Positions 1 through 6,015 of a stretch of DNA of 9,146 bases are shown here, piece after piece. The position numbers and the translations under genes are program-made. The DNA is from Verrucomicrobiota bacterium (lineage in GTDB: Bacteria > Verrucomicrobiota > Verrucomicrobiia > Opitutales > Oceanipulchritudinaceae). Under the pieces are notes generated by a model. The model did not search any database. It was not told where the DNA came from and saw only the letters and a program-made list of their open reading frames with translations. The stretch lies in contig JAAAOD010000221.1 in the NCBI GenBank assembly GCA_009908535.1, forward strand, positions 1 to 9,146, read 5' to 3'. Position 1 is the first letter of the stretch. Each line of letters begins with the position of its first letter.

Positions 1-650
1 GCCATTCCATTTACGACGGCCAGTTCGGGGCCGACGCGGGCGGCGCTTTTCCGCACTACCTCATCCCGCTGGCGGAAATGCTCAAGCTTTGGCCGGAGCA
101 CGAGGACGCCCCCCGCTGGCGCGAGTGCCTGCGGAACTTCGCCGAGGGCTACCTCCTCCCCGCCTGCGGGGCGAATCCCTTCCAACTCGCGCCCTATGGC
201 GTCTTCGGCGACGAGGGCCTCATTCACTTCGCCGGTCCATGGCACGGCTTCAATTGCGTCTACGCCTACACCGCCGCCCTCGCGCTCGAACTTGCCCGGC
301 TGCTCGACCTCCCGGAACTACGCGGGATCGCCTATGCCAACCTGCAGTGGATCTGCGGCCTCAACGCCGGCCTCACGGCCGAAGCACTGGACCTCGGCTC
401 GCACATCTTCCGCATGGATATCGAGCCGGGCGTCGCCCTCCCCTGCAGCATGATCCACGGCGTCGGCAACCGCACCGCCGGCACATGGTTCGCCACCCGG
501 GGCGCCATCGCCAGCGGTTTCGCCACCGGCGAAACCTTTACCTTCGACACCGACCCCACCCGATCCCAGGACGACCCCTCCAGCTTCTCCGACGAGGAAT
601 GGATCGTCCACAACGCCGCATGGCTTTCCGCCCTGGCTCGACTCCACTAA
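1..650 (+). CDS. Six-hairpin glycosidase-like (GH9-like) protein, C-terminal part
   Basis: The frame is open from the left edge (first full codon at 3) to TAA at 648-650, giving 215 residues of the C-terminus; the start lies outside the window. The visible part looks alpha-helical, with repeated W/H/Y-rich helix motifs such as FAGPWHGFNCVYAY, typical of (alpha/alpha)6-barrel carbohydrate enzymes. Two stretches recall the end of GH9 enzymes: LQWICGLNAG (compare the GH9 'LGxNP' helix) and the final SDEEWIVHNAAWLSALARL (compare GH9 'NEVAxxxNAxxxxALA', which carries the catalytic Glu). If that alignment holds, the acid would be E198 or E199, counted from the codon at base 3. deoC follows after 18 bp, so the two are probably co-transcribed. 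Family membership is inferred from pattern only; another six-hairpin family is equally possible. That this is a real coding region is much more certain than its function. Confidence 0.6.
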   Translation, partial: HSIYDGQFGADAGGAFPHYLIPLAEMLKLWPEHEDAPRWRECLRNFAEGYLLPACGANPFQLAPYGVFGDEGLIHFAGPWHGFNCVYAYTAALALELARLLDLPELRGIAYANLQWICGLNAGLTAEALDLGSHIFRMDIEPGVALPCSMIHGVGNRTAGTWFATRGAIASGFATGETFTFDTDPTRSQDDPSSFSDEEWIVHNAAWLSALARLH

Positions 651-668
651 TCCTTAAAACCAACGATC

Positions 669-1355
669 ATGAGCCAACACCTGGCCCGCTACCTCGACGC
701 CGCGATTCTCAAACCGGAGACCACGCGCGACGAATTCAACGCCGCCGTCAAGACCTGCACGGACCTCAAAGCCTGGAGCGTCTGCGTGCGCCCCTGTGAT
801 ATCGAACTCGCCAAAGCGCTCTGCGACGGCACCGAGACCAAAGTCTGCGTCGTGCTCGGATTCCCCCACGGCTGTCAATTGACCGCCTCCAAGGTCGACG
901 AAGCCCGTCGCTACATCGAACTTGGCGTGGACGAGATCGACATGGTGGCCAACTACGGCCGGGCCAAATCCGGCCTCTGGGAGGAGGTCGAGGCCGATAT
1001 CGCCGCCGTCGTCGAGGTCTGCAAAGCCGCCGGCGTCCCGCTTAAAGTGATCTTCGAGACCGCTCAGCTCGCGCCCGAGCAAACGAAACAACTCACCGAA
1101 ATCTGCGCCAAGGTCGGCGCGGACTTCGTCAAAACCTCGACCGGCTTCAACGGCGAGGGCGCCCGTGAGGAAGACGTCCGCCTCATGCTGGAAACCGCCG
1201 CCGGGCGCTGCAAAGTCAAGCCCTCCGGCGGCATCCGCGACGCCGCCCGGGCGCAGATGTTCGTCGACATGGGCGTCCACCGCCTCGGCGTCAACTGGTC
1301 CTCCTGCGTGGCCATCTGCGGTGGATCCGCCCCGGCCTCGGGCGAGGGCTACTAG
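669..1355 (+). CDS. deoC: Deoxyribose-phosphate aldolase (DeoC/DERA family), divergent
   Basis: 228 residues, normal for DeoC. Known members are cytoplasmic class I aldolases that split 2-deoxyribose 5-phosphate into glyceraldehyde 3-phosphate and acetaldehyde. Visible family motifs are LDAAILKPETT (residues 9-19), GFPHG (64-68), DMVANYG (91-97), the Schiff-base lysine K155 in FVKTSTGF, the second lysine K184 in KPSGGIR, and a C-terminal Tyr after GEG. Deviations: the usual LDHTLLKP is LDAAILKP, losing His and Thr, and the usual GTSSG phosphate loop reads GVNWSSC (207-213), with apparently two extra residues. Substrate preference may therefore differ from the textbook enzyme. The ATG at 669 puts the N-terminal motif at the right distance; no Shine-Dalgarno precedes it. 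It lies 18 bp after the GH9-like gene. Stop is TAG at 1353-1355. Confidence 0.9.
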   Translation: MSQHLARYLDAAILKPETTRDEFNAAVKTCTDLKAWSVCVRPCDIELAKALCDGTETKVCVVLGFPHGCQLTASKVDEARRYIELGVDEIDMVANYGRAKSGLWEEVEADIAAVVEVCKAAGVPLKVIFETAQLAPEQTKQLTEICAKVGADFVKTSTGFNGEGAREEDVRLMLETAAGRCKVKPSGGIRDAARAQMFVDMGVHRLGVNWSSCVAICGGSAPASGEGY

Positions 1356-1448
1356 TAGCGCGAAGCTTTAGCGAGCGAGGTACCTCAGAACGAGCGGAAC
1401 GCATCCTGAGGTTTCGTTCCGCGAACATCCTGCCGCTACGAACGAAAC
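1355..1448. repeat. Structured repeat-like element with interlocked inverted repeats
   Basis: This non-coding stretch, directly after the deoC stop, is packed with complementary segments. GTAGCG (1355-1360) matches CGCTAC (1434-1439) at the ends. ACCTCAG (1382-1388) pairs with CTGAGGT (1406-1412), and GCGGAACG (1394-1401) pairs with CGTTCCGC (1415-1422). The last two pairs interleave (A-B-A'-B'), so they cannot nest as simple hairpins. There is also a perfect palindrome GAGGTACCTC (1377-1386), a direct repeat CATCCTG (1402-1408 and 1426-1432), and GTTTCGTTC (1411-1419) complementary to GAACGAAAC (1440-1448). The layout is that of a short dispersed intergenic element (REP/MITE-like). There is no T-run, so it is not a typical terminator. 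Only one copy is in this window, so dispersal is inferred. Confidence 0.5.
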
Positions 1449-1455
1449 GGCCACC

Positions 1456-1626
1456 GTGAACATCATCCACATCGTCTGCCATGACCTCGCGAGCCTCCCG
1501 ATACCCGAGGAAATGCCCGGTCGCTTGTTCTTCCCGCTGCCGAGTTGGGAACTCAACCATCTGGAAGCGGATCCCGAAAATCCCGGAAGCGCCCGGCTTT
1601 CCCTACCAATGAAACCGATTCCATGA
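1456..1626 (+). pseudogene. Sulfatase-like remnant, internally deleted (56-residue ORF)
   Basis: GTG at 1456 opens a 56-residue frame ending at TGA 1624-1626. Its start, VNIIHIVCHDLAS, reads like the first strand and metal-binding loop of type I sulfatases ('NIIxIxxHDLG'). Only about 20 residues later, WELNHLEADPEN reads like the end of sulfatases ('ELYDLEADPxExxNL'). The intact sulfatase at 6016 has ELYHLSEDPRE in the equivalent place (6 of 9 identical over the core). The CxPSR active-site motif and the whole core are missing. The simplest reading is a sulfatase gene that lost its middle, leaving the two ends joined in frame. The stop overlaps the next start as ATGA (1623-1626), so it may still be translated and coupled to GH36. 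Both matches are short; a chance ORF or a small real gene is possible. Confidence 0.4.
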
Positions 1627-3593
1627 CCGAATTCTCCTTCCAGACGGAACACGGAGCACTGCGGATCCGGCAAGGGGAACGCAGCCTGAGGCTCCATCCC
1701 GAAATCGCATGGCGCGATACCGATGGCGTCGACAAAACCTGGCGCCCCTTTGGCGGAGCCGTGCGCCGCACCCGGCTCGAGAGCTTTCGATTGGAGGCGG
1801 AGCACCCGGAGATGACCTTCGTCGCCGAACTTGCCGTCGAGGGGCGGCACGCCGTCTTGCGCTCCCGCATCATCCCGGCTCGGCGGGCGGCCTTCTTTCT
1901 CCGCAGCCTGAGCTGGGAAAGCTCGCGGGAGGCGGGCTTTCCCGAAAGCGATCGCCTGGTCCGCCGCAGCCTGCCCTACGACGTTTGGGGCGTTTCCGGC
2001 GAGTTCCCGATCGCCGAACCGACCCCGGAGGATCGGGCGGAATACTGGCGCAGCACGATCTTTGAACCGGGGCATGCCGAAGCCGCCCTCACCTGGTCGG
2101 CCAAACTGCCGGCCGACTGGCTGCACCGCTTCGCCTTTCACGGCGGCGAGTGTGCGCTCCAGTCGTTGATCGAAGCCGAGATCCCCGCCGGCGGCGTATT
2201 CGAAAACGATCCGCTCGCGCTCTGCCTGAGCGGCGATCTCGATGGCACACTCGCCGGCCCGGAGAGCTTCGGCGTGTCGCGCAAAGCGCCCGCCTCCGCA
2301 CCCCTGCACGCCGCATGGAACTCGTGGGATCACTACCGCCTCCGGGTCACCCAGGAGGACATCCTCGAGAATCTCGAGGAACTGAAAAAGCACGACTGGC
2401 TTCGCGACCTCGTGCGCTATGTCGTCGTCGACGACGGCTGGGAGGCACGTGTCGGCGACTGGGAGCCGAATGAGAAATTCGACAAGGGGATGAGCCGGCT
2501 GGCCGAAAAAATCCATGATGCCGGATTTATTCCGGGGCTGTGGGCGGCTCCGTTCTTCGCCGAGGTGGACAGCCGCATCTACCAAGAGCACCCGGAGTTT
2601 TTCGTGCAGCACGAGGGCGAGCCCTACCGGCCCTTCGGCCTCATCGGCTGCGGGCCGCCCTGGGGAGACCGTGCCTATCTGGATCCCACCCGTCCGGAGG
2701 TGGCGGACCACATCTACCAAACCTTGCGCAAGTTCAAGAGCTGGGGCTACCGATACTTCAAGACGGATTTCCTCGCCAATTCCTTGAAACTCCCGAATGC
2801 CAACCCGATTCCGGGCGCTCCACCCGACCAACCCGAGCCCGATTTTTCCGGCAAGCTCGGAATCCACGACCGGGCCCTTGGCCTGCACCGCGGACACCGC
2901 CGGTGTATGACGGCCATCCGGGCCGCCATCGGCGAAGAGAGTTTCTGGCTCGGATGCGGCTCCATCTGGGCCACCGGAGCCGGGCTCATGGATGCTTCCC
3001 GGGTGAGCGCGGATATCGACATCAACTGGGAAAGTCTGCTCAACTGCGGGCGCAATGCCTTCCTCAATCAACACGCCCACGGGCGGATTTGGTTGAACGA
3101 CCCCGACTTTCTCGTGGTACGCGGACGGGATACCGCCACGGACGAGCAATTGGCCGATTTCCAAACCGAAGACCTTAACGTTTCGAAGCCGAAATACGAA
3201 AACCCCTTCACCGTCGACGAGGCCCGCATGTGGGCCGCGCTCGTGACGCTGAGCGGAGGCATGGTCGTGCTCTCCGACCGCATCAGAGGCCTTAACGACG
3301 CCGGACTGGACATCCTCAAAACCATCGCCCCGCGCCTATCCGGGGCACCCGGCAGGGTGCTCGCATGGCAAGGCGACCTCCCTTCCGTCATTGTCCAGAA
3401 CTCGACGAAAGGCCGCCTGCTCGGTCGCTTCAACTGGACCGACCGGACGGCAACCTTCGGCCACGCCGAAATCGCCTCCCTTCCGGAAGCTCGCTGGCTC
3501 GATCTGTGGTCCGGGCAAACTTTACCCCGAAAGAAAGCCCTGCCAGAAATCGAACTCGAGCCGCACAGCTGCCTGCTCCTCGAGGCAACCTGA
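1623..3593 (+). CDS. GH36-family alpha-galactosidase
   Basis: 656 residues from the ATG at 1623. The frame is open 78 bp further up, but those residues are unlike the family, and 1623 gives the ATGA overlap with the preceding ORF. GH36 retaining enzymes hydrolyse alpha-galactosides. The N-terminal third is a beta-sandwich-like domain, the TIM barrel starts near W232 (WNSWDHY), and the last approx. 90 residues form a C-terminal beta domain. Key motifs are DDGW (270-273), the nucleophile D382 in YFKTDFL, the probable acid/base D464 in SRVSADIDINW, and WLNDPDFLVVR (from W490). There is no signal peptide, so it should act in the cytoplasm on imported oligosaccharides. A ribokinase gene follows after 27 bp. 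GH31-like or transglycosylating activity (raffinose synthase-type) cannot be excluded, but the motif set is best for GH36. No Shine-Dalgarno is visible. Confidence 0.9.
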   Translation: MTEFSFQTEHGALRIRQGERSLRLHPEIAWRDTDGVDKTWRPFGGAVRRTRLESFRLEAEHPEMTFVAELAVEGRHAVLRSRIIPARRAAFFLRSLSWESSREAGFPESDRLVRRSLPYDVWGVSGEFPIAEPTPEDRAEYWRSTIFEPGHAEAALTWSAKLPADWLHRFAFHGGECALQSLIEAEIPAGGVFENDPLALCLSGDLDGTLAGPESFGVSRKAPASAPLHAAWNSWDHYRLRVTQEDILENLEELKKHDWLRDLVRYVVVDDGWEARVGDWEPNEKFDKGMSRLAEKIHDAGFIPGLWAAPFFAEVDSRIYQEHPEFFVQHEGEPYRPFGLIGCGPPWGDRAYLDPTRPEVADHIYQTLRKFKSWGYRYFKTDFLANSLKLPNANPIPGAPPDQPEPDFSGKLGIHDRALGLHRGHRRCMTAIRAAIGEESFWLGCGSIWATGAGLMDASRVSADIDINWESLLNCGRNAFLNQHAHGRIWLNDPDFLVVRGRDTATDEQLADFQTEDLNVSKPKYENPFTVDEARMWAALVTLSGGMVVLSDRIRGLNDAGLDILKTIAPRLSGAPGRVLAWQGDLPSVIVQNSTKGRLLGRFNWTDRTATFGHAEIASLPEARWLDLWSGQTLPRKKALPEIELEPHSCLLLEAT

Positions 3594-3620
3594 GCGTTCC
3601 TTCACTCATCCGCATCCACC

Positions 3621-4550
3621 ATGAAAACGAAAATAACCGTCATCGGCAGCGCCAACATCGACTTTATCATGCGGGCGCCGCACCTGCCCGCCCTCGGCGA
3701 GACCGTCACCGATTGTTCGTTCCTCCAAACCTTCGGCGGAAAGGGGGCCAACCAGGCCGTCGCCGCCGCCCGCGCCGGTGGCGCCGTCACCTTCGTGGGC
3801 GCGCTCGGCAACGATCCTTACGAGCCGATCATGCGGCGGAACTTTCTCGACGACGGCATCGACGTCGAGCACCTTGCCAAGTGCGACGACCTCTCCTCCG
3901 GCACCGCGCTCGTCATGTTCGACGGGGAAGGCAACAACTACCTCACCGTCGCCCCGGGCTCGAACTACCGGGTCACGCCTGATTCGGTGCGGGCCGCCGA
4001 AGAAGCCATCGCGGCGACCGACTGGATCATCCTGCAGCAGGAGATTCCTCTTGAAGCGAACCAGGCCGCGCTGGAACTCGCGGCAAAGTATGATCGCCCG
4101 GTCCTCTTCAACTTCGCGCCCGCTCACGAACTGCGTTTGAAACCCGGTCCCGCCATCCATGGCCTCGTCGTCAATGAAATCGAGGCCGCCGCCGTGGCCG
4201 GTCTCGATACCTCTCCGCGAGACGTCCCTGAGGCCGCAACCGCCGCCCGAAAACTGCTCGACCGGGGCGGCCACCGCTTCGTCATCGTGACGCTGGGCAG
4301 CAAGGGATCCGTCGCCCTCACCCGCTCGGGCGAAAGCTTCCACGTGCCCGCCGCCCCCTGCAAAGCGGTCGACAGCACCGCCGCCGGCGACACCTTCTGC
4401 GGAGCGCTGGCCGTCGCGCTCGCCGAAAACAAGCCTCTTGAAGAGGCCGCCCGCTTTGCCGCGGCAGCCGCGGCCCTCGCTGTTGCGAAGGCGGGCGCCC
4501 AACCGTCAATCCCGCGCCGGCCCCGGATTGAGTCCGCTCTCCTGCGCTGA
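3621..4550 (+). CDS. rbsK: Ribokinase-family (PfkB) sugar kinase
   Basis: 309 residues, the usual ribokinase length. The family phosphorylates ribose (some members deoxyribose or other sugars) with ATP in the cytoplasm. The N-terminus has the substrate-binding pattern IGSANIDFIMRAPHLPALGET. PfkB signature 1 is GGKGANQAVAAARAGG (from G39). Signature 2 is DSTAAGDTFCGALA (from D251), with D257 of AAGDTF as catalytic base and the adjacent glycines as the anion hole. The GGKGANQ and AAGDTF motifs match true ribokinases better than fructokinases or adenosine kinases. Its partner deoC upstream raises the possibility of a deoxyribokinase role (inference). It lies 27 bp after GH36 on the same strand, closes the block, and is followed by the hairpin terminator. 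The leader CGCATCCACC has no Shine-Dalgarno. Confidence 0.88.
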   Translation: MKTKITVIGSANIDFIMRAPHLPALGETVTDCSFLQTFGGKGANQAVAAARAGGAVTFVGALGNDPYEPIMRRNFLDDGIDVEHLAKCDDLSSGTALVMFDGEGNNYLTVAPGSNYRVTPDSVRAAEEAIAATDWIILQQEIPLEANQAALELAAKYDRPVLFNFAPAHELRLKPGPAIHGLVVNEIEAAAVAGLDTSPRDVPEAATAARKLLDRGGHRFVIVTLGSKGSVALTRSGESFHVPAAPCKAVDSTAAGDTFCGALAVALAENKPLEEAARFAAAAAALAVAKAGAQPSIPRRPRIESALLR

Positions 4551-4575
4551 CCCCGATCCGGGCGGTCAAGCACTC

Positions 4576-4612
4576 AAAAAAAAAGCATCCCCCGCGGACA
4601 GGGGATGCTTTT
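4576..4612 (-). terminator. Bidirectional intrinsic terminator between convergent genes
   Basis: AAAAGCATCCCC (4581-4592) is perfectly complementary to GGGGATGCTTTT (4601-4612), with an 8-base loop, so the stem is 12 bp. Read on the - strand, the hairpin is followed by nine T residues (A run 4576-4584 on +), a strong terminator for the CBM9-like gene whose stop lies 27 bp away. On the + strand only four T residues follow, so it can also end the ribokinase operon, probably less efficiently. Its position between two converging genes fits this double role. Confidence 0.9.
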
Positions 4613-4639
4613 GAGAAAAGGAGAGAGGGCGTTGCCCGC

Positions 4640-5734
4640 TTACGGGGTCCAATCGTTCCAGTCTCCGGTGGTCAGGCTGGCGTGCCAGCCGCCATTGGCA
4701 TCGGAGGTCCAGTAGAAATCCCCGCTGGCGTAATCAAACAGGTAGATACTTTCGAGGGAGGAAAACTGGTCGAAGACGTACATGTAGGATCCCGCATTGT
4801 AGTGATAAATAAAGGGATACGCCGCGTCGTTGATCCAGCCGATGCCGGTTTCCTTGTCGCCAGGATCGGTATCATCCCAGAGGCTTTCCACGGGCGGCGA
4901 TCCGCCTGTGGTCAGCACCATGGTCCCGTTGAGGTCGGGGCTGGCGTAATTATCGTTCGATTGCGAGGCCCATCCATAGGTGATGTCACGCTCACCCCCG
5001 TCATCGTCGTCGGAGGCCTTCAGGTCGAAGCCGAAATAGGCGTTCTCCTCGACGGGTTGCACGAGGCTGCCGTCGGCAGCAAAGGTGCGGAAGATGCCGG
5101 AAAACTTCATCCGGATCTCAAGGATGTAGCCGGTGTCCGTCTCGGCAAAGGTACGCTCGAGGTCGACATCCTGCTCCACGGTCGTGGTTCCTTCCTCCTG
5201 CGGATCGTACAGGCCGCCGATCCACGGGGTATCGTTGTCGGCTTTGACCTTCAACTGGCGGTCGTTGACGAAGTCCTGACCGGGACTATTCCATGCCGCC
5301 CCGGGGTCCCGGCTGTTGTCGCCGTCAAGGTAGATTTCGACTCCATCATCGTTTTCATAGAAGACATCGGAATCGTCGATCACGATGGCGTCGTCCGTGA
5401 CCTCGATGAGAAGATAAAGATACTCATCATCCCAGGCGGCCTGAAACTGTGCGTCCAAGTCGCTCTCCTCCACCGGAATTCCATTGACCGGTTCGCCGAA
5501 GGGGGTGCCGTCGGGCACCGGCCAGGTAACATGCTCAAGGGTGTACACCGGCGCCGTTGACCAGACCGCTTCGTCGGCCTGCGCGTTCAGAGTGATGGCC
5601 TCGTCCGTGCGAACGGCCTCGGCGATGGCGACCGGCTCAAAAGGGTCGCCGAAAGCATCGATGTATTCCGAAGGAAGGGCAATAAGACTGCCCGCCGTCG
5701 AAAGGAAGATAAGGTTCGTAATGGATCGCTTCAT
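4640..5734 (-). CDS. Exported CBM9/DOMON-like carbohydrate-binding protein with aromatic C-terminal module
   Basis: 364 residues. The N-terminus MKRSITNLIFLSTAGSLIA is a typical Sec signal peptide (positive start, then a hydrophobic core; cleavage near residues 19-22), so the protein should leave the cytoplasm. Residues approx. 44-276 follow the CBM9-like pattern: ITLNAQADEAVWSTAPVY (47-64), WDDEYLYLLIEVTDD (101-115), DDGVEIYLDGD (129-139), GYILEIRMKFS (202-212) and FGFDLKASDDDDG (234-246). The family binds sugars, often beside catalytic domains, but none is visible here. The Asp-rich loops could bind Ca2+. Residues approx. 299-364 form a separate Tyr/Trp/Phe-rich module. The gene stands alone, convergent to the ribokinase and divergent from the sulfatase. 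It appears less GC-rich than its neighbours. A role in glycan capture at the cell surface is inference. No Shine-Dalgarno precedes the ATG. Confidence 0.85.
   Translation of the reverse strand: MKRSITNLIFLSTAGSLIALPSEYIDAFGDPFEPVAIAEAVRTDEAITLNAQADEAVWSTAPVYTLEHVTWPVPDGTPFGEPVNGIPVEESDLDAQFQAAWDDEYLYLLIEVTDDAIVIDDSDVFYENDDGVEIYLDGDNSRDPGAAWNSPGQDFVNDRQLKVKADNDTPWIGGLYDPQEEGTTTVEQDVDLERTFAETDTGYILEIRMKFSGIFRTFAADGSLVQPVEENAYFGFDLKASDDDDGGERDITYGWASQSNDNYASPDLNGTMVLTTGGSPPVESLWDDTDPGDKETGIGWINDAAYPFIYHYNAGSYMYVFDQFSSLESIYLFDYASGDFYWTSDANGGWHASLTTGDWNDWTP
4643..4840 (-). other. C-terminal aromatic-rich module of the CBM9-like protein
   Basis: Residues approx. 299-364 contain about 20 aromatic residues in spaced motifs: GWINDAAYPFIYHY, GSYMYVF, SSLESIYLFDYASGDFYWTS and GGWHASL, ending in WNDWTP. 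From memory, similar tails ('G-W-x-Y-P-x-IYH', 'WLY/YMYV', 'LWTS') end many otherwise unrelated exported proteins of Opitutae. That suggests a sorting, anchoring or glycan-binding domain. The function is unknown to me; the family link is recognition without a database check. Confidence 0.5.
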
Positions 5735-5861
5735 GGATATGGATGGTTAGGGGTTATTTAGGTCTGTTGGACTCGGTTGGGTTCCGATTGTTCCATAACA
5801 ACTTTGCACAATCCGATTTCTCTGCCCGACTTCTCAATCGACCGGTAAGTAAAACCGTTTG

Positions 5862-5907
5862 CTTCCGGCGTGTACGGGTTCCCGGAAGGAGAAGGAGGAC
5901 CTTCCGG
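5862..5907 (+). promoter_or_regulatory. Mutually exclusive hairpins in the sulfatase leader
   Basis: CTTCCGG (5862-5868) can pair with CCGGAAG (5882-5888). CCGGAAGG (5882-5889) can instead pair with CCTTCCGG (5900-5907) across a 10-base purine loop. The middle arm is shared, so only one hairpin can form at a time, as in attenuators. Equally, the three arms could be repeated half-sites of a DNA-binding protein. There is no T-run after either hairpin, so a simple terminator is unlikely. Function is unproven. Confidence 0.3.
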
Positions 5908-5972
5908 CACTCAACGATTTGATTCAGAGCGGCAGGGACTTGGAGCACGAAGAGGAGGCATTTTACGAAGCC

Positions 5973-5996
5973 GGGTGGGGTTGCCCCTACCCCACC
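5973..5996 (+). promoter_or_regulatory. GC-rich hairpin just upstream of the sulfatase start
   Basis: GGTGGGG (5974-5980) is perfectly complementary to CCCCACC (5990-5996) with a 9-base loop. The same G arm can alternatively pair with CCCC and ACCC at 5984-5992 with one bulge and a 3-base loop. It ends 19 bases before the ATG at 6016, close enough to affect ribosome access if formed. There is no other evidence of regulation. Confidence 0.25.
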
Positions 5997-6015
5997 TATT
6001 GCACCCCTCGCCTCC

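Larger units (their letters stand above)
5735..6015. promoter_or_regulatory. Divergent intergenic region between CBM9-like gene and sulfatase
   Basis: This is the only divergent spacer in the window, so promoters for both flanking transcripts should lie here. I find no convincing -35/-10 pair on either strand. The half nearest the CBM9-like gene is AT-richer. It contains TTGTT-CCAT-AACAA (5788-5801) nested between GATTGT (5786-5791) and ACAATC (5808-5813), which could be an operator. The half nearest the sulfatase contains the hairpins listed separately. Short reading frames through it show no family resemblance. Confidence 0.45.

Noticed and set aside
1545..1622. Earlier ATG for GH36 at 1545
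   Set aside because: It would add 26 polar residues unlike the family and overlap the 1456 frame extensively; the ATG at 1623 fits the ATGA overlap and family N-termini.
1368..3164. Long open frame on the - strand (598 codons) opposite GH36
   Set aside because: It is a shadow of the GC-rich GH36 gene; its translation has no recognisable motifs, while the + strand has all GH36 catalytic motifs.
3606..4502. Long - strand frame opposite the ribokinase
   Set aside because: Antisense shadow with a low-complexity Gly/Ala/Asp/Val translation; the + strand encodes complete PfkB signatures.
4682..5560. + strand frame (292 codons) opposite the CBM9-like gene
   Set aside because: The - strand frame has a signal peptide, CBM9 motifs and a matching terminator; the + frame has none.
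5767..5799. TTGGAC ... CATAAC as a promoter for the sulfatase
   Set aside because: The spacing is about 21 bases and the -10 match is poor, so it cannot be supported.
5953..5958. AGGAGG as a ribosome binding site
   Set aside because: No start codon follows at usable distance; the sulfatase ATG is 57 bases further on.
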